From CAZKCI01 sp964551475 (GTDB lineage Bacteria; Auribacterota; Erginobacteria; Erginobacterales; CAZKCI01), in contig CAZKCI010000058.1 in assembly GCA_964551475.1 (NCBI GenBank), positions 1 through 27,887 on the forward strand: a stretch of 27,887 nucleotides of DNA, given 5' to 3'. The notes under the pieces were generated by a model. It was not told the origin of the DNA. It did not search any database and saw nothing but the letters and a program-made list of their open reading frames with translations. The position numbers were made by a program, and so were the translations under genes. Shown piece after piece: positions 5,313-13,393 of this stretch. Numbering within the stretch: position 1 is the first letter of the stretch; each line of letters starts with the position of its first letter.

Positions 5313-7190
5313 TTAACCCAGCGAGAGCGGGGAGATGTAGTCCCCGAAGCGCTTCTGGGCGGCGAGGAGACGCTCGCGCTGGCCGGCGAGGACCTGGAAG
5401 AGCTCGGCGGGGGCCTCCTCCACCTGGACCCGGTGGAACTTCTCCACCCGCTCGATCTTGGCCAGGTTCTCCGGCACGCGGACGGTGAACTGGCGAACGT
5501 AGTCGTCCTTCGTGTAGTCCTTCTTCAGGACCTCCCGGAAGAGGCGGAGGAGGTCCTCGTACTTCGGGATCCAGCCGGTGGGGGCCCGCAAAGCCTCGGC
5601 GTCCCCGTGGATCCTAAGCTCCATCCACTTCGCCCAGACGTGCTTGTCCCGGACGGCGTTCAGGAACTTGCCGTCCTTGAGATCGCGGAGGAAGTAGTTC
5701 ACGCCGAAGACCAGGGGCGGGTTCTTCAGCTGGCGGACGATCTCGAGGTTGTTCTTGACGTATTTCCCGAGCGGGATGGCCACGAAGTCCTGGATGGACA
5801 TCAGGTTGATCTCGGAGACGCCCTCCTTCCCGATGATGGCGAAGGTGGTCTCGGTCTCCAGCGAGGCGCCGTAGGAGACGATCCCGTGGACCCAGTCGAA
5901 ACCCTGCTGGACGGGGACGTAGGCCTTGGCGTCGCGGCCGCCGTACATGATCCCCCCGAGCTCGATCCCTTCCGGGTTGTTCAGCTCCGGGTCCATGTTC
6001 TCGAGGGCCTTCAGCGAGACCGTATAGCGGGCGTTCTTGTGGGCGGGCGGGACGGGGTTCCCCTTCTCGTCCTTCTTCCCCTGGAACCACTTCCCGGTGA
6101 AGTTGACCCCATCCTCGGGGAGAGAGCTCCCCATCCCCAGCCAGTAGGGCTTCCGGTCCTTGACCAGGATGTTGGAGAAGATGACCTCGCCCGGAGTGGA
6201 GAGGGCCTTGTAGATCGCCGGGTCGCCGGCCGGGTTCACGTCCTGTATGATCCCGAAGATCCCGGCCTCGGCGTTCACCGCCCGGAGCTTCCCGCCGATG
6301 GAGCGGAAGTAGGCGATGTCGTCGCCGAGGATCGTCTCACCGGGGAGCATCGCGGTCGAGGTCTTCCCGCAGGCGCTGGGGAAGGCCCCGGCGAGGTAGG
6401 TCTTCCGCCCCTGGGGCCCCTTCACGCCCATCAGGAACATATGCTCGGCGAGCCACCCCTCCCGGTCCGCCTTGCGGATGGTGAGCCGCAGCGCGAGCTT
6501 CTTCAGGCCCACGGTGTTGCCGGCGTACTGGGTGTTGACGCTGTAGACGATGTCGCGGGTGTGGTCGATGTAGATCCGCTTCTGGTCCGCCTCGACGCTG
6601 ACCATGTCGGCGCTGAGCTTCCCCGCGGAGTGGAGGAAGCAGAAAAGCGCGTCCTTCTCCTGGAGCGCGAGAAACCGGGGATAGGCGGGGCGGTAGAGGA
6701 GCCCCTCGCAGTGGGCGACATACCAGGAATCGGTGCACTGGACACAGTTGATGGCGAAGGGGGAGCCGGCGGGGCCGAGCGAGAGGAAGCGGACGATCAT
6801 CGTCCGCCCCTTCATCGAATCCTGGAGGAGTCCCCGCACCTCCTTCAGGCCCGCCTCCCTCTCGATCTGGTTGAGAGAGGCGCTCAAGGTCTCTCCCCGG
6901 GGGACCAGGTAGCGGGTGACCTCGCGGTCGCGACCCTGGTCCTGCGGCCCGTCGAAGTGGACGGTGTGGCCGGAGACGGAAAGCGGCTTCTCCTCACCGC
7001 TCGCCGCGGAATGGTCGCGGATGAAGGCGGCGTCCGCCGCCGAATCGTCGCAGACGAAAACCCGGTCCGGGGCGCAGAGGCGCACGGCGTCGGCGAGGAA
7101 AAGGTGGAAGGCGCGGTTTTTTATCGCGGCGAGCTTGGCGATGTTCTTCGCGTCGCAGGTTTTCTGGAGGATATCGTCTTTCTTCTTCAT
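5313..7190 (-). CDS. pckA: Phosphoenolpyruvate carboxykinase (GTP)
   Basis: A 625-residue cytosolic enzyme interconverting oxaloacetate + GTP with PEP + CO2 + GDP. The GTP-class kinase loop is FPSACGKTSTAM with C274 and K276, followed by GDDIAYFR (metal-binding D290/D291) and RAVNAEAGIFG. Length is normal. The C-terminal third (NYFLRDLKDGKFLN, then VWAKWMELRIHGD) lacks the NWFRKD-x-x-G-x-F-x-W-P-G-F-G-E-N run of animal/actinobacterial enzymes and resembles archaeal (Thermococcus-type) PckG from memory. ATG 7190 is preceded by an AAGGGGAAAG ribosome site. Monocistronic; convergent with the toroid-protein gene. Direction in vivo, gluconeogenic or anaplerotic, cannot be told. Confidence 0.95.
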   Translation of the reverse strand: MKKKDDILQKTCDAKNIAKLAAIKNRAFHLFLADAVRLCAPDRVFVCDDSAADAAFIRDHSAASGEEKPLSVSGHTVHFDGPQDQGRDREVTRYLVPRGETLSASLNQIEREAGLKEVRGLLQDSMKGRTMIVRFLSLGPAGSPFAINCVQCTDSWYVAHCEGLLYRPAYPRFLALQEKDALFCFLHSAGKLSADMVSVEADQKRIYIDHTRDIVYSVNTQYAGNTVGLKKLALRLTIRKADREGWLAEHMFLMGVKGPQGRKTYLAGAFPSACGKTSTAMLPGETILGDDIAYFRSIGGKLRAVNAEAGIFGIIQDVNPAGDPAIYKALSTPGEVIFSNILVKDRKPYWLGMGSSLPEDGVNFTGKWFQGKKDEKGNPVPPAHKNARYTVSLKALENMDPELNNPEGIELGGIMYGGRDAKAYVPVQQGFDWVHGIVSYGASLETETTFAIIGKEGVSEINLMSIQDFVAIPLGKYVKNNLEIVRQLKNPPLVFGVNYFLRDLKDGKFLNAVRDKHVWAKWMELRIHGDAEALRAPTGWIPKYEDLLRLFREVLKKDYTKDDYVRQFTVRVPENLAKIERVEKFHRVQVEEAPAELFQVLAGQRERLLAAQKRFGDYISPLSLG

Positions 7191-7370
7191 ATGCTTTCCC
7201 CTTTGTTTCGCGTTGTCGTCCGCGACGGTTCACACTTGTCCGGCTTTAGGCGGAGAACCGGCCTGCATCTCCCGGACCAGCCGTGGGAAAGGTCAGAGGA
7301 TATAGAGGAAAACCTAGAAATGCAAAGCAGAAAACCGGAGGTGAAAGCAGAAGTGGGAGACGGCCAACCC

Positions 7371-7402
7371 TTGAACCGTTGAACCTTTGAACCCTGGAAC
7401 CG
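7371..7402. repeat. Four tandem 8-bp units (TTGAACCN)
   Basis: TTGAACCG, TTGAACCT, TTGAACCC and TGGAACCG stand head to tail, ending 1 bp before the stop codon of the kinase-reductase fusion gene. Confidence 0.8.
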
Positions 7403-7403
7403 G

Positions 7404-9836
7404 TTATCTCTTGGCGTACGGCCACGCGAGCAGCCCGCCGTCCAGCGCCCGCACCCGCCCGAAGCCCTCGGCCTGGAGGATGAGCGCCGCCTCGTAGGCG
7501 CGGATGCCGGAGGAGCAGACGATGACGATCTCCTGCCCGGAGGGGAGCTCCTCCAGGCGCCCCCGGAGAGTTCCCAGGGGGATGTGGAGGCTGCCGGCGA
7601 TGTTTTCCGAGGCGACCTCGCCGGGCGTGCGGACGTCGATGAGGAGGATCTCCTCGCCCGCGTCGAGCTTCTTCTTCAGCTCGATCGGGGAGATGCCGCG
7701 GTAGGTTCCGGCCAGCTTGTTCTTGACGATGTTGGCGGCATGGGCGATGGCGTCGATCGCTTCGGAGTAGGGCGGGGCGTAGGAGAGGTCGAGCTTGGAG
7801 AGATCGTCCACCGTCCCCCCCTTGGTGATGAGAGCCGCGGCGATGTCCGCCCGCTTGGAGACGTCGCCGGGGCCGACCACCTGGGCCCCGAGGAGCCGCT
7901 CGGTCGCCCGGTCCACGGTCAGCTTGATCACGATCGTCGCGGCCCCAGGGTAGTAGTGGGCCTTGTCCAAGGCGGGGCAGAGGCAGGTCTCCACCCGATA
8001 GCCGAGCCCCTCCGCCTCGCGGGCGGAGAGGCCCGCCTTGGCCACGTTGTAGTCGAAGACCTTGAGGATGGTGGTGGCGGCGATGCCGGGGAAGGTCTCC
8101 GTTCCGCCGGTGACGTTGATCCCGATTATCCGCCCGTGCTTGTTGGCGGTGGAGCCCAGGGGCACATAGACCTTCTGGCCGGTGACCAGCCCTATATTCT
8201 CCACGCAGTCGCCCCCGGCGTAGATGTCCGGATCGGAGGTGCGCAGATACCGGTCCACCCGGATCGCGCCGGTGGTCCCCAGGGCCAGGCCGGCGGCCCG
8301 GGCGAGGTCGACATTGGGGCAGACGCCGGTGGCGAGGAGGACGAAGTCGACCGCAAGCTCGCGGGCGGAGGTGACCACCGTCGCCACCTTTCCCTCCCCC
8401 TTGAAGGCCGTGAGCTGCTCGCCGGTGAAGACCTTGACCCCGCGGGCCTGCATGTGCTTCTCCACCAGGGCGGCGATCTCGGGGTCGAACATGGTCAGGA
8501 TCTGGCCTCGCTCCTCGACCAGCGTGACCCGCGCCCCGCCCTCGGTGAGCGCCTCCGCGGTCTCGATCCCGATCAGGCCGCCGCCGATGATCACGCCGTC
8601 CTTGGCCCGCTCCTGCTTCAGCATCGCCCGCAACCCTTCGGCGTCGCGGATGCGGTGGAGGGTGAAGATATTCTCCAGGTCGACGCCGGGGACGGGGGGG
8701 ATGCGGGCGGTCGCCCCGGTGGTGAGGACGAGCTTGTCGTAGGGGAGCGTGAACTCGCGGGAAGAGGCGAGATCGCGGACCAGGACCGTCTTCTTCGCGC
8801 GGTTGATGGAGAGGGCCTCGGTCTTGTTCAAGACGGTGATGTTCTTGAGCTTCCGGAAATAGTCGGGGTCGCGGTAGACGCCGACCGAGGTGGTCATCAG
8901 GTCCTTCTGGTCGTCGACCTTGCCGGAGATGTAGTAGGGGAGCCCGCAGCCGCTGTAGGAGAGGAACTCGTCCCGCTCCACGATGGTGATGGAGGCGCGC
9001 TGGTCGCTCCGCCGCGCCTTGGCCGCCGCCTTGGGGCCGGCGGCCACGCCGCCGATCACCACCACCTGGAGCCGGGGTTCCTCCTGCTTCTCGGGGGCCG
9101 GGGCGGCGGCGCGGGCGAGCTTCATCTCGAAGTCCGCCGTGGTCCCCTGCCCGCCCCCGCTCGAGAGAGAGAGCGTTCCCTGGTGGAGTGTGATCGCGCT
9201 CATCACGATGGACATCCCCATCCCCGAGCCGGAGCGGGCGAATTTCATCGCGTTGGGGGCGCGGTAGAACTCCTCGAAGATCCGCTCCCGGTCCTTCTCC
9301 GGAATCCCGATCCCGCTGTCGCTCACCTTCCCGATCAGCGTCTCCCTCCCCGCGTCGTAGGAAAGGGAGAAATGGACCTTGCCGTCGCGGGGGGTGTACT
9401 TGAAGGCGTTGTCCAGGAGGTTCACCAGGGCGAGCCGAATCCCCGGGCCGTAGCCCAGGACCAGGGGGAGCTTCTGGGGGATGCGGACCTCGAAGGCGAG
9501 AGAGCGGGCGCGGGACTGCTCGTCGAAGGAGGCGAGGACCTCCTCGACCAGCCGCTTCAGGTCGACCGGCTGGAAGTCGGCGGGGCTGAGCCGCCGCATG
9601 CGCACCAGCTCGAAGACGTAGCCAACGAGCTTGAGCGACTCCTGGGTCTTGCGCTCCGCCCCCTCCAGGATCGCCTGCTGGCCGGCCGAGAGCGGGTCGG
9701 CGAACCCCTCGAGGAGCGTGCGCAGGGAGGTCTGGATGGTGGCCAGCGGGGACTTGAGCTGGTGGGCGGCGATCTTGAGGAGCTCGAGCTGTTCCCGGCG
9801 GAGATCCTCGCGGGAGTTCTTTCCCTTTTCAGCCAT
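7404..9836 (-). CDS. Histidine kinase fused to CoA-disulfide-reductase-like flavoprotein and rhodanese
   Basis: An 810-residue uninterrupted protein with three modules. (1) Residues 1-240 are a histidine kinase core: H-box H25 (HQLKSPLA), N-box (N143), G1 DSGIGIP (173-179), G2 GSGMGMS (203-209). (2) Residues about 257-705 are a pyridine-nucleotide disulfide reductase of the CoADR/NADH oxidase type: FAD loop IGGVAAG (261-267), active-site C297 in SYSGCG, NAD loop GGGLIGIE (418-425), second FAD motif GGDC (541-544), YAPPY (686-690). (3) Residues about 712-810 are a rhodanese with loop Cys C774. A proline/alanine linker (241-256) joins modules 1 and 2. Modules 2+3 match the known CoADR-Rhd layout. 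There is no transmembrane or classical sensor segment. It starts 4 nt after the receiver gene stop. Flavin/thiol redox as the kinase input is inference. Confidence 0.93.
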   Translation of the reverse strand: MAEKGKNSREDLRREQLELLKIAAHQLKSPLATIQTSLRTLLEGFADPLSAGQQAILEGAERKTQESLKLVGYVFELVRMRRLSPADFQPVDLKRLVEEVLASFDEQSRARSLAFEVRIPQKLPLVLGYGPGIRLALVNLLDNAFKYTPRDGKVHFSLSYDAGRETLIGKVSDSGIGIPEKDRERIFEEFYRAPNAMKFARSGSGMGMSIVMSAITLHQGTLSLSSGGGQGTTADFEMKLARAAAPAPEKQEEPRLQVVVIGGVAAGPKAAAKARRSDQRASITIVERDEFLSYSGCGLPYYISGKVDDQKDLMTTSVGVYRDPDYFRKLKNITVLNKTEALSINRAKKTVLVRDLASSREFTLPYDKLVLTTGATARIPPVPGVDLENIFTLHRIRDAEGLRAMLKQERAKDGVIIGGGLIGIETAEALTEGGARVTLVEERGQILTMFDPEIAALVEKHMQARGVKVFTGEQLTAFKGEGKVATVVTSARELAVDFVLLATGVCPNVDLARAAGLALGTTGAIRVDRYLRTSDPDIYAGGDCVENIGLVTGQKVYVPLGSTANKHGRIIGINVTGGTETFPGIAATTILKVFDYNVAKAGLSAREAEGLGYRVETCLCPALDKAHYYPGAATIVIKLTVDRATERLLGAQVVGPGDVSKRADIAAALITKGGTVDDLSKLDLSYAPPYSEAIDAIAHAANIVKNKLAGTYRGISPIELKKKLDAGEEILLIDVRTPGEVASENIAGSLHIPLGTLRGRLEELPSGQEIVIVCSSGIRAYEAALILQAEGFGRVRALDGGLLAWPYAKR

Positions 9837-9840
9837 GCCA

Positions 9841-10227
9841 CTATCCGATCAGGGAGCGGATTTCCTCGATCAGCTTCTTGGGATCGACCGGCTTGTCCAG
9901 GAACCGCTCGACCGGGAGAAAATCCTTGTCCTCGCGGGGGTTGAAGGAGAAGCCGGTCTCCTCCTTGACCGCGGTGAGCATGATGATCGGGATGGCGGCG
10001 AGAGAGGCGTCACCCTTCAGGACCTGGGCGGCGGCGAAACCTTCCCCGGCCGTCCGCATCATCACGTCGAGGAGGATGAGGTCGGGATGGACGGCCCGGG
10101 CCAGGGCGATCCCCTCCTCGCTGTCCTCAGCCAGGTGGACGGCGAAGCCCTGCCCCTCCAGCACCGCCCGCAGGGTGCGGGCGAGCTCGATGTCGTCGTC
10201 GATGATCAGGATTTTATTCTTCTGCAT
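9841..10227 (-). CDS. Receiver-only response regulator
   Basis: A 128-residue stand-alone CheY-like receiver. The acidic pocket is IIDDD near residue 10, the phosphorylated Asp lies in LILLDVMM (about residue 54), the Thr/Ser position in IIMLTA, and the conserved Lys in FLDKPVDP. No DNA-binding or enzymatic output domain is present. An insertion between T and K (EETGFSFNPREDKDFLPVE) is longer than in CheY. ATG 10227 was chosen because AAGGGGG lies just upstream; the frame continues further without a ribosome site. It is first in a two-gene unit with the kinase-reductase fusion (4-nt gap), so it is the cognate partner. With no output domain it must act by protein contact or relay phosphate onward (inference). 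Confidence 0.9.
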   Translation of the reverse strand: MQKNKILIIDDDIELARTLRAVLEGQGFAVHLAEDSEEGIALARAVHPDLILLDVMMRTAGEGFAAAQVLKGDASLAAIPIIMLTAVKEETGFSFNPREDKDFLPVERFLDKPVDPKKLIEEIRSLIG

Positions 10228-10253
10228 GGAGCCCCCTTTGCCGGATGATGGAG

Positions 10254-10280
10254 TGTATAAAAGCGCCGGCGGGAAAGCAA
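10254..10280 (-). promoter_or_regulatory. Possible promoter of the receiver-kinase operon
   Basis: On the minus strand TTGCTT (10275-10280) and TATACA (10254-10259) are separated by 15 bp, shorter than ideal. It lies 27 bp upstream of the receiver ATG in the divergent spacer. Confidence 0.35.
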
Positions 10281-10355
10281 CCCCCTTCGGCCGCGCCATC
10301 ATTCCCTGTTTCCCTCTCCCCCTTTGCTGTATCATGTTGGTCAGGGGGAATGGCG

Positions 10356-10985
10356 ATGACTCTGGAAGAACTGCTGGTCTTCGGCGTGGGACTCCTCTCC
10401 ATCGTCAATCCCTTCGCCAACATCGGCGCCTTCGCCGCCGTCACCGGCAGCTACCCGCGCCTGATCCAGAAGCAGATCGCCCTCAGGACCACGCTGGCCG
10501 TCACGATCGTGATGGTGGGAGCGGCCTGGGTGGGGCTCAAGGTCCTCAAGCTCCTCGGCATCACCGTGCCCATGCTCCAGACCGCGGGCGGTCTCATCCT
10601 CCTGATCAACGCCCTCAAGATGGTCACCGGATCGCTCGCCCGTTCCGAGGAAGGGTCCGCCGGATGGCGCGACGACTGGCGGGCGGTGGCGGTGGTTCCC
10701 CTGGGCATTCCCCTGACCGTGGGGGGGGCGACGGTGGCCCTGATCATCGCCACCGCGAGCGCGGCCGGCGGCCTGGTCGACCTGATGAAAATCTCGGGGG
10801 TCTGCCTGCTGGTGGCGCTGATCTCGGGCATGCTCTACGTCTTCGCCCAGAAGCTCTCCCGCCACCTGGGGCCGACGGGGCTGGAGATCATCACGCGCCT
10901 CTCGGGAATCATCCTGGCCTCGATCGCCATCGGCGTTTTCGCGGCGGGGCTGCGGGGGCTCTTTCCGGGTTTGGCGGGGTCCTAG
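10356..10985 (+). CDS. MarC family integral membrane protein
   Basis: A 209-residue hydrophobic protein with about six transmembrane segments. The family hallmark is near the N-terminus (GLLSIVNPFANIGAF) and repeats in variant form mid-protein (VPLGIPLTVGGATVAL), reflecting the inverted two-half topology of MarC/YchE proteins. These inner-membrane proteins have no established substrate; early links to multiple antibiotic resistance were not upheld. Two ATGs are possible: 10350, with the AGGGGG only 1 nt away, and 10356, with ideal 7-nt spacing; 10356 was preferred. It is divergent from the receiver-kinase operon and ends before a clear terminator. Confidence 0.9.
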   Translation: MTLEELLVFGVGLLSIVNPFANIGAFAAVTGSYPRLIQKQIALRTTLAVTIVMVGAAWVGLKVLKLLGITVPMLQTAGGLILLINALKMVTGSLARSEEGSAGWRDDWRAVAVVPLGIPLTVGGATVALIIATASAAGGLVDLMKISGVCLLVALISGMLYVFAQKLSRHLGPTGLEIITRLSGIILASIAIGVFAAGLRGLFPGLAGS

Positions 10986-10994
10986 GGGGGACGG

Positions 10995-11020
10995 CGCCTG
11001 TAGGCCGCTTCTGTGAAGCG
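10995..11020. repeat. REP-like hairpin
   Basis: CTGTAG followed by GCCGCTTC-TGT-GAAGCGGC. It shares the TGTAG-plus-stem architecture with the palindromes at 2429-2454 and 13302-13328. Confidence 0.5.
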
Positions 11021-11080
11021 GCGTTTTCCGCCGTCTGGATCCCCCGACCGAAGGTCGGGGTCCCACGGAATTGAGTCCAA

Positions 11081-11106
11081 CCGCCCGTTTACGAACGGGC
11101 GGTTTT
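11081..11106 (+). terminator. Rho-independent terminator after marC
   Basis: CCGCCCGTT (11081-11089) pairs over 9 bp with AACGGGCGG (11094-11102) around a TACG loop and is followed by TTTT. It serves the rightward marC transcript. The fusA stop codon (11089-11091) lies within the hairpin; the leftward strand has no good U tract. Confidence 0.75.
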
Positions 11107-13185
11107 GTCTTCCTTGGTCCGCTTCTCGACGATCTCTTCGGCCAGGGCGAAGGGGACGGCGGCGTAGTGCTCGAAGTGCATGGAGAAGGTCCCCCGCCCG
11201 CTGGTGATGGTGCGGAGCTCCGAGGAGTAGCCGAACATGTTGGCCAGGGGGACCTCGCCCTCGAGAACGCAGAGGTTCCCCTTCCGGTTCATGTTCAGCA
11301 CCTTCCCCCGCTTCGAGCAGATCGAGCCGGTGAGAACGCCGATATACTCGTCCGGGGCGGTGATCTCCACGCTCATCAGCGGCTCCAGGAGCTGGAGACC
11401 CGCCTTCTGGCAGGCTTCCCGGAAGCCGTGGAGGGCGCAGGTCCGGAAGGCCATGTCCGAGGAATCGACCTCGTGGGACGATCCGTCGAGGACGGTGTAG
11501 GTGACGTCGACCATGGGGAAGCCGGCGTAGGGGCCCTTGGCCATGGCGTCGATCACCCCGCGCTCGATCGGGGCGATGTACTCCTGGGGGATGTTCCCGC
11601 CCTTGACCTCGTTGAAGAACTGGAAGCCGGCGCCGGGGCCCCCGGGCTCGATCTGGAAGATGATGTCCGCGTACTGCCCGTGGCCACCGGTCTGCTTGAT
11701 GTGGCGGTAGCGGTGCTTGACCGGGGCGAGGATCGTCTCCCGGTAGGCAACCTGGGGGCGGCCGACCTCGACGTCGACGTTGAACTCGCGCTGGAGGCGG
11801 TCGACGATGATCTCCAGGTGAAGCTCCCCCATCCCGGAGATGATCACTTCGGAGGTCTCCACCTCCACCCGGACGGTGAAGGTGGGGTCCTCGTCGGTAA
11901 GCCGGGCGAGGGCGGTGGAGAGGCGGTCGCGGTCGGCCCGGCTTTTGGGCGTGATGGAGACGCCGATCACCGGGGCGGGGAACTCGATGTCTTCGAGGAC
12001 GATGGGATGGTTCTCGTCGCAGATGGTGTCGCCGGTCCGGGTCTCGGTCAGGCCGACCACCGCACCCACCTCCCCCGCTTTCAGGGTCTCCACCGCCTGC
12101 TGCTTGTTGGCGTGCATCAGGAAGAGGCGGCCGATCCGCTGGGGGGTTTCCAGGGTGGAGTTGTAGACGAAGGTCCCGTTGGCGAGAACGCCGGAGTAGA
12201 CGCGGACGTAGGTGAGCTTGCCCAGATGGCGGTCGGCCGTGATCTTGAAGGCGAGGGCGGCCAGGGGGGCTTGCTCGGAGGGGTGGCGGATGATCTCCTT
12301 CTCCTCCTCCTTGAGCGTCCCGATCACCGGCGGCAGATCGACCGGAGAAGGGAGATAGGCGACCACCGCGTCGAGAAGGCGGCGGATCCCCTTGTTCTTG
12401 GCGGCCGCCCCGCAGAGGACGGGGATGGCGGTGCCTCGGATGCAGGCCTTGCGCAGGGCGGCGATCAGCTCCGCGGCCTCCGGCGTCTTTCCCTGGACGT
12501 ACTTCTCCAGCAGGGCGTCGTCCTGCTCGCTCGCCTTCTCGATCAGGTGAGCCCGGGCGGCGGCGGCCTCGGCGCGCAGCGCTTCCGGGATTTCCTCGAT
12601 CCGCTGGTCCGTCCCGCCCGCGACCTCTTCGTAAAAGACCGCCTTCATCTCCATCAGATCGATGATCCCCTTGAAATCCGGACCTGATCCGATCGGGATG
12701 ACCAGAGGGACCGGGTTGGCCCCCAGGATTTTCTCGATCTCGGCCACCACTCCGGGGAAGTCGGCCCCGACCCGGTCCATCTTGTTGATGAAGGCGATCC
12801 GGGGGACCTGGTACTTGTCGGCCTGGCGCCAGACCGCTTCGGACTGGATCTGGACACCGCCCACCGCGCAGAAGAGAGCCACCGTCCCGTCCAGCACCCT
12901 GAGGCTGCGCTCCACCTCGGCGGTGAAGTCGACGTGGCCGGGTGTGTCGATGATGTTGATCCGGTAGCCCTTCCAGAAGGTGGTGGTGGCGGCGGAGCAG
13001 ATGGTGATTCCCCGCTCCTGCTCCTGGATCATCCAATCCATGACCGCCGAGCCTTCGTCCACGTCGCCGATCTTGTGGCTCTTGCCGGTGAAAAAGAGGA
13101 TCCGTTCGGTGACCGTGGTCTTGCCGGCGTCGATGTGGGCGACCACGCCGATGTTTCTCAGTTTGTCTATGAAAAAGCCGTTCAT
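11089..13185 (-). CDS. fusA: Elongation factor G
   Basis: A 698-residue translational GTPase of standard length. G1 is AHIDAGKTT (about residues 16-24), G2 lies in ERGITICSAATT, G3 is DTPGHVDF, G4 NKMD. Domains III-V follow, including the domain IV segment with GGHGQYADI and a terminal EHYAAVPFALAEEIV. It catalyses ribosomal translocation and, with RRF, recycling. The gene stands alone rather than in a str operon (no rpsL, rpsG or tuf beside it). A second EF-G elsewhere is therefore possible, and the symbol may need refinement to an EF-G paralogue. The ATG has an AAAGGAC ribosome site, and a clear promoter and 5' stem-loop precede it. Confidence 0.93.
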   Translation of the reverse strand: MNGFFIDKLRNIGVVAHIDAGKTTVTERILFFTGKSHKIGDVDEGSAVMDWMIQEQERGITICSAATTTFWKGYRINIIDTPGHVDFTAEVERSLRVLDGTVALFCAVGGVQIQSEAVWRQADKYQVPRIAFINKMDRVGADFPGVVAEIEKILGANPVPLVIPIGSGPDFKGIIDLMEMKAVFYEEVAGGTDQRIEEIPEALRAEAAAARAHLIEKASEQDDALLEKYVQGKTPEAAELIAALRKACIRGTAIPVLCGAAAKNKGIRRLLDAVVAYLPSPVDLPPVIGTLKEEEKEIIRHPSEQAPLAALAFKITADRHLGKLTYVRVYSGVLANGTFVYNSTLETPQRIGRLFLMHANKQQAVETLKAGEVGAVVGLTETRTGDTICDENHPIVLEDIEFPAPVIGVSITPKSRADRDRLSTALARLTDEDPTFTVRVEVETSEVIISGMGELHLEIIVDRLQREFNVDVEVGRPQVAYRETILAPVKHRYRHIKQTGGHGQYADIIFQIEPGGPGAGFQFFNEVKGGNIPQEYIAPIERGVIDAMAKGPYAGFPMVDVTYTVLDGSSHEVDSSDMAFRTCALHGFREACQKAGLQLLEPLMSVEITAPDEYIGVLTGSICSKRGKVLNMNRKGNLCVLEGEVPLANMFGYSSELRTITSGRGTFSMHFEHYAAVPFALAEEIVEKRTKEDKTARS

Positions 13186-13200
13186 GTCCTTTATGCCTTT

Positions 13201-13230
13201 CTCCCCGACCCGTGCCGACGGGTCGGGGAG
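13201..13230 (-). promoter_or_regulatory. 5' stem-loop in the fusA leader
   Basis: A 13-bp perfect GC-rich stem (13201-13213 with 13218-13230) with a 4-nt loop. The predicted fusA transcript starts at about 13232, so the hairpin forms its extreme 5' end, followed by 15 nt with the ribosome site. Such 5' stem-loops are known to protect mRNAs from 5'-dependent decay. Confidence 0.65.
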
Positions 13231-13238
13231 AGCGGGGA

Positions 13239-13266
13239 ATCATAGTCCCGGGCGGCGGGAATGCAA
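13239..13266 (-). promoter_or_regulatory. fusA promoter
   Basis: On the minus strand TTGCAT (13261-13266), 16-bp spacer, TATGAT (13239-13244); start predicted near 13232. Confidence 0.65.
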
Positions 13267-13301
13267 GCATATTCTTACCTGGCGAGCGCAGTCGGTTGTT
13301 G

Positions 13302-13328
13302 CGTCGCGTCGGGAGGCGCGACGCTACA
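13302..13328. repeat. REP-like palindrome
   Basis: On the minus strand it reads TGTAGCGTCGCG-CCTCCCGA-CGCGACGC, a close relative of the palindrome at 2429-2454 in opposite orientation. It lies in the divergent spacer between fusA and the secreted repeat protein. Confidence 0.6.
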
Positions 13329-13393
13329 GACAACCGCTACCTCTTGAACCGGAAGGGAAAAAGCGTAGAATTCAGCCGGGAGGGACTATAAAA

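Noticed and set aside
5433..7382. Long open frame antisense to pckA (649 codons)
   Set aside because: Shadow of a GC-rich gene: repetitive E/V/L/G/D composition, no domain, and pckA on the other strand is unambiguous.
7584..9944. Long open frame antisense to the kinase-reductase fusion (786 codons)
   Set aside because: Same codon-bias artefact; the minus-strand protein has complete catalytic motifs.
10982..13333. 783-codon frame overlapping fusA on the same strand, and long frames antisense to it
   Set aside because: Arg/Pro/Gly-rich translations without domains; the EF-G frame explains the region.
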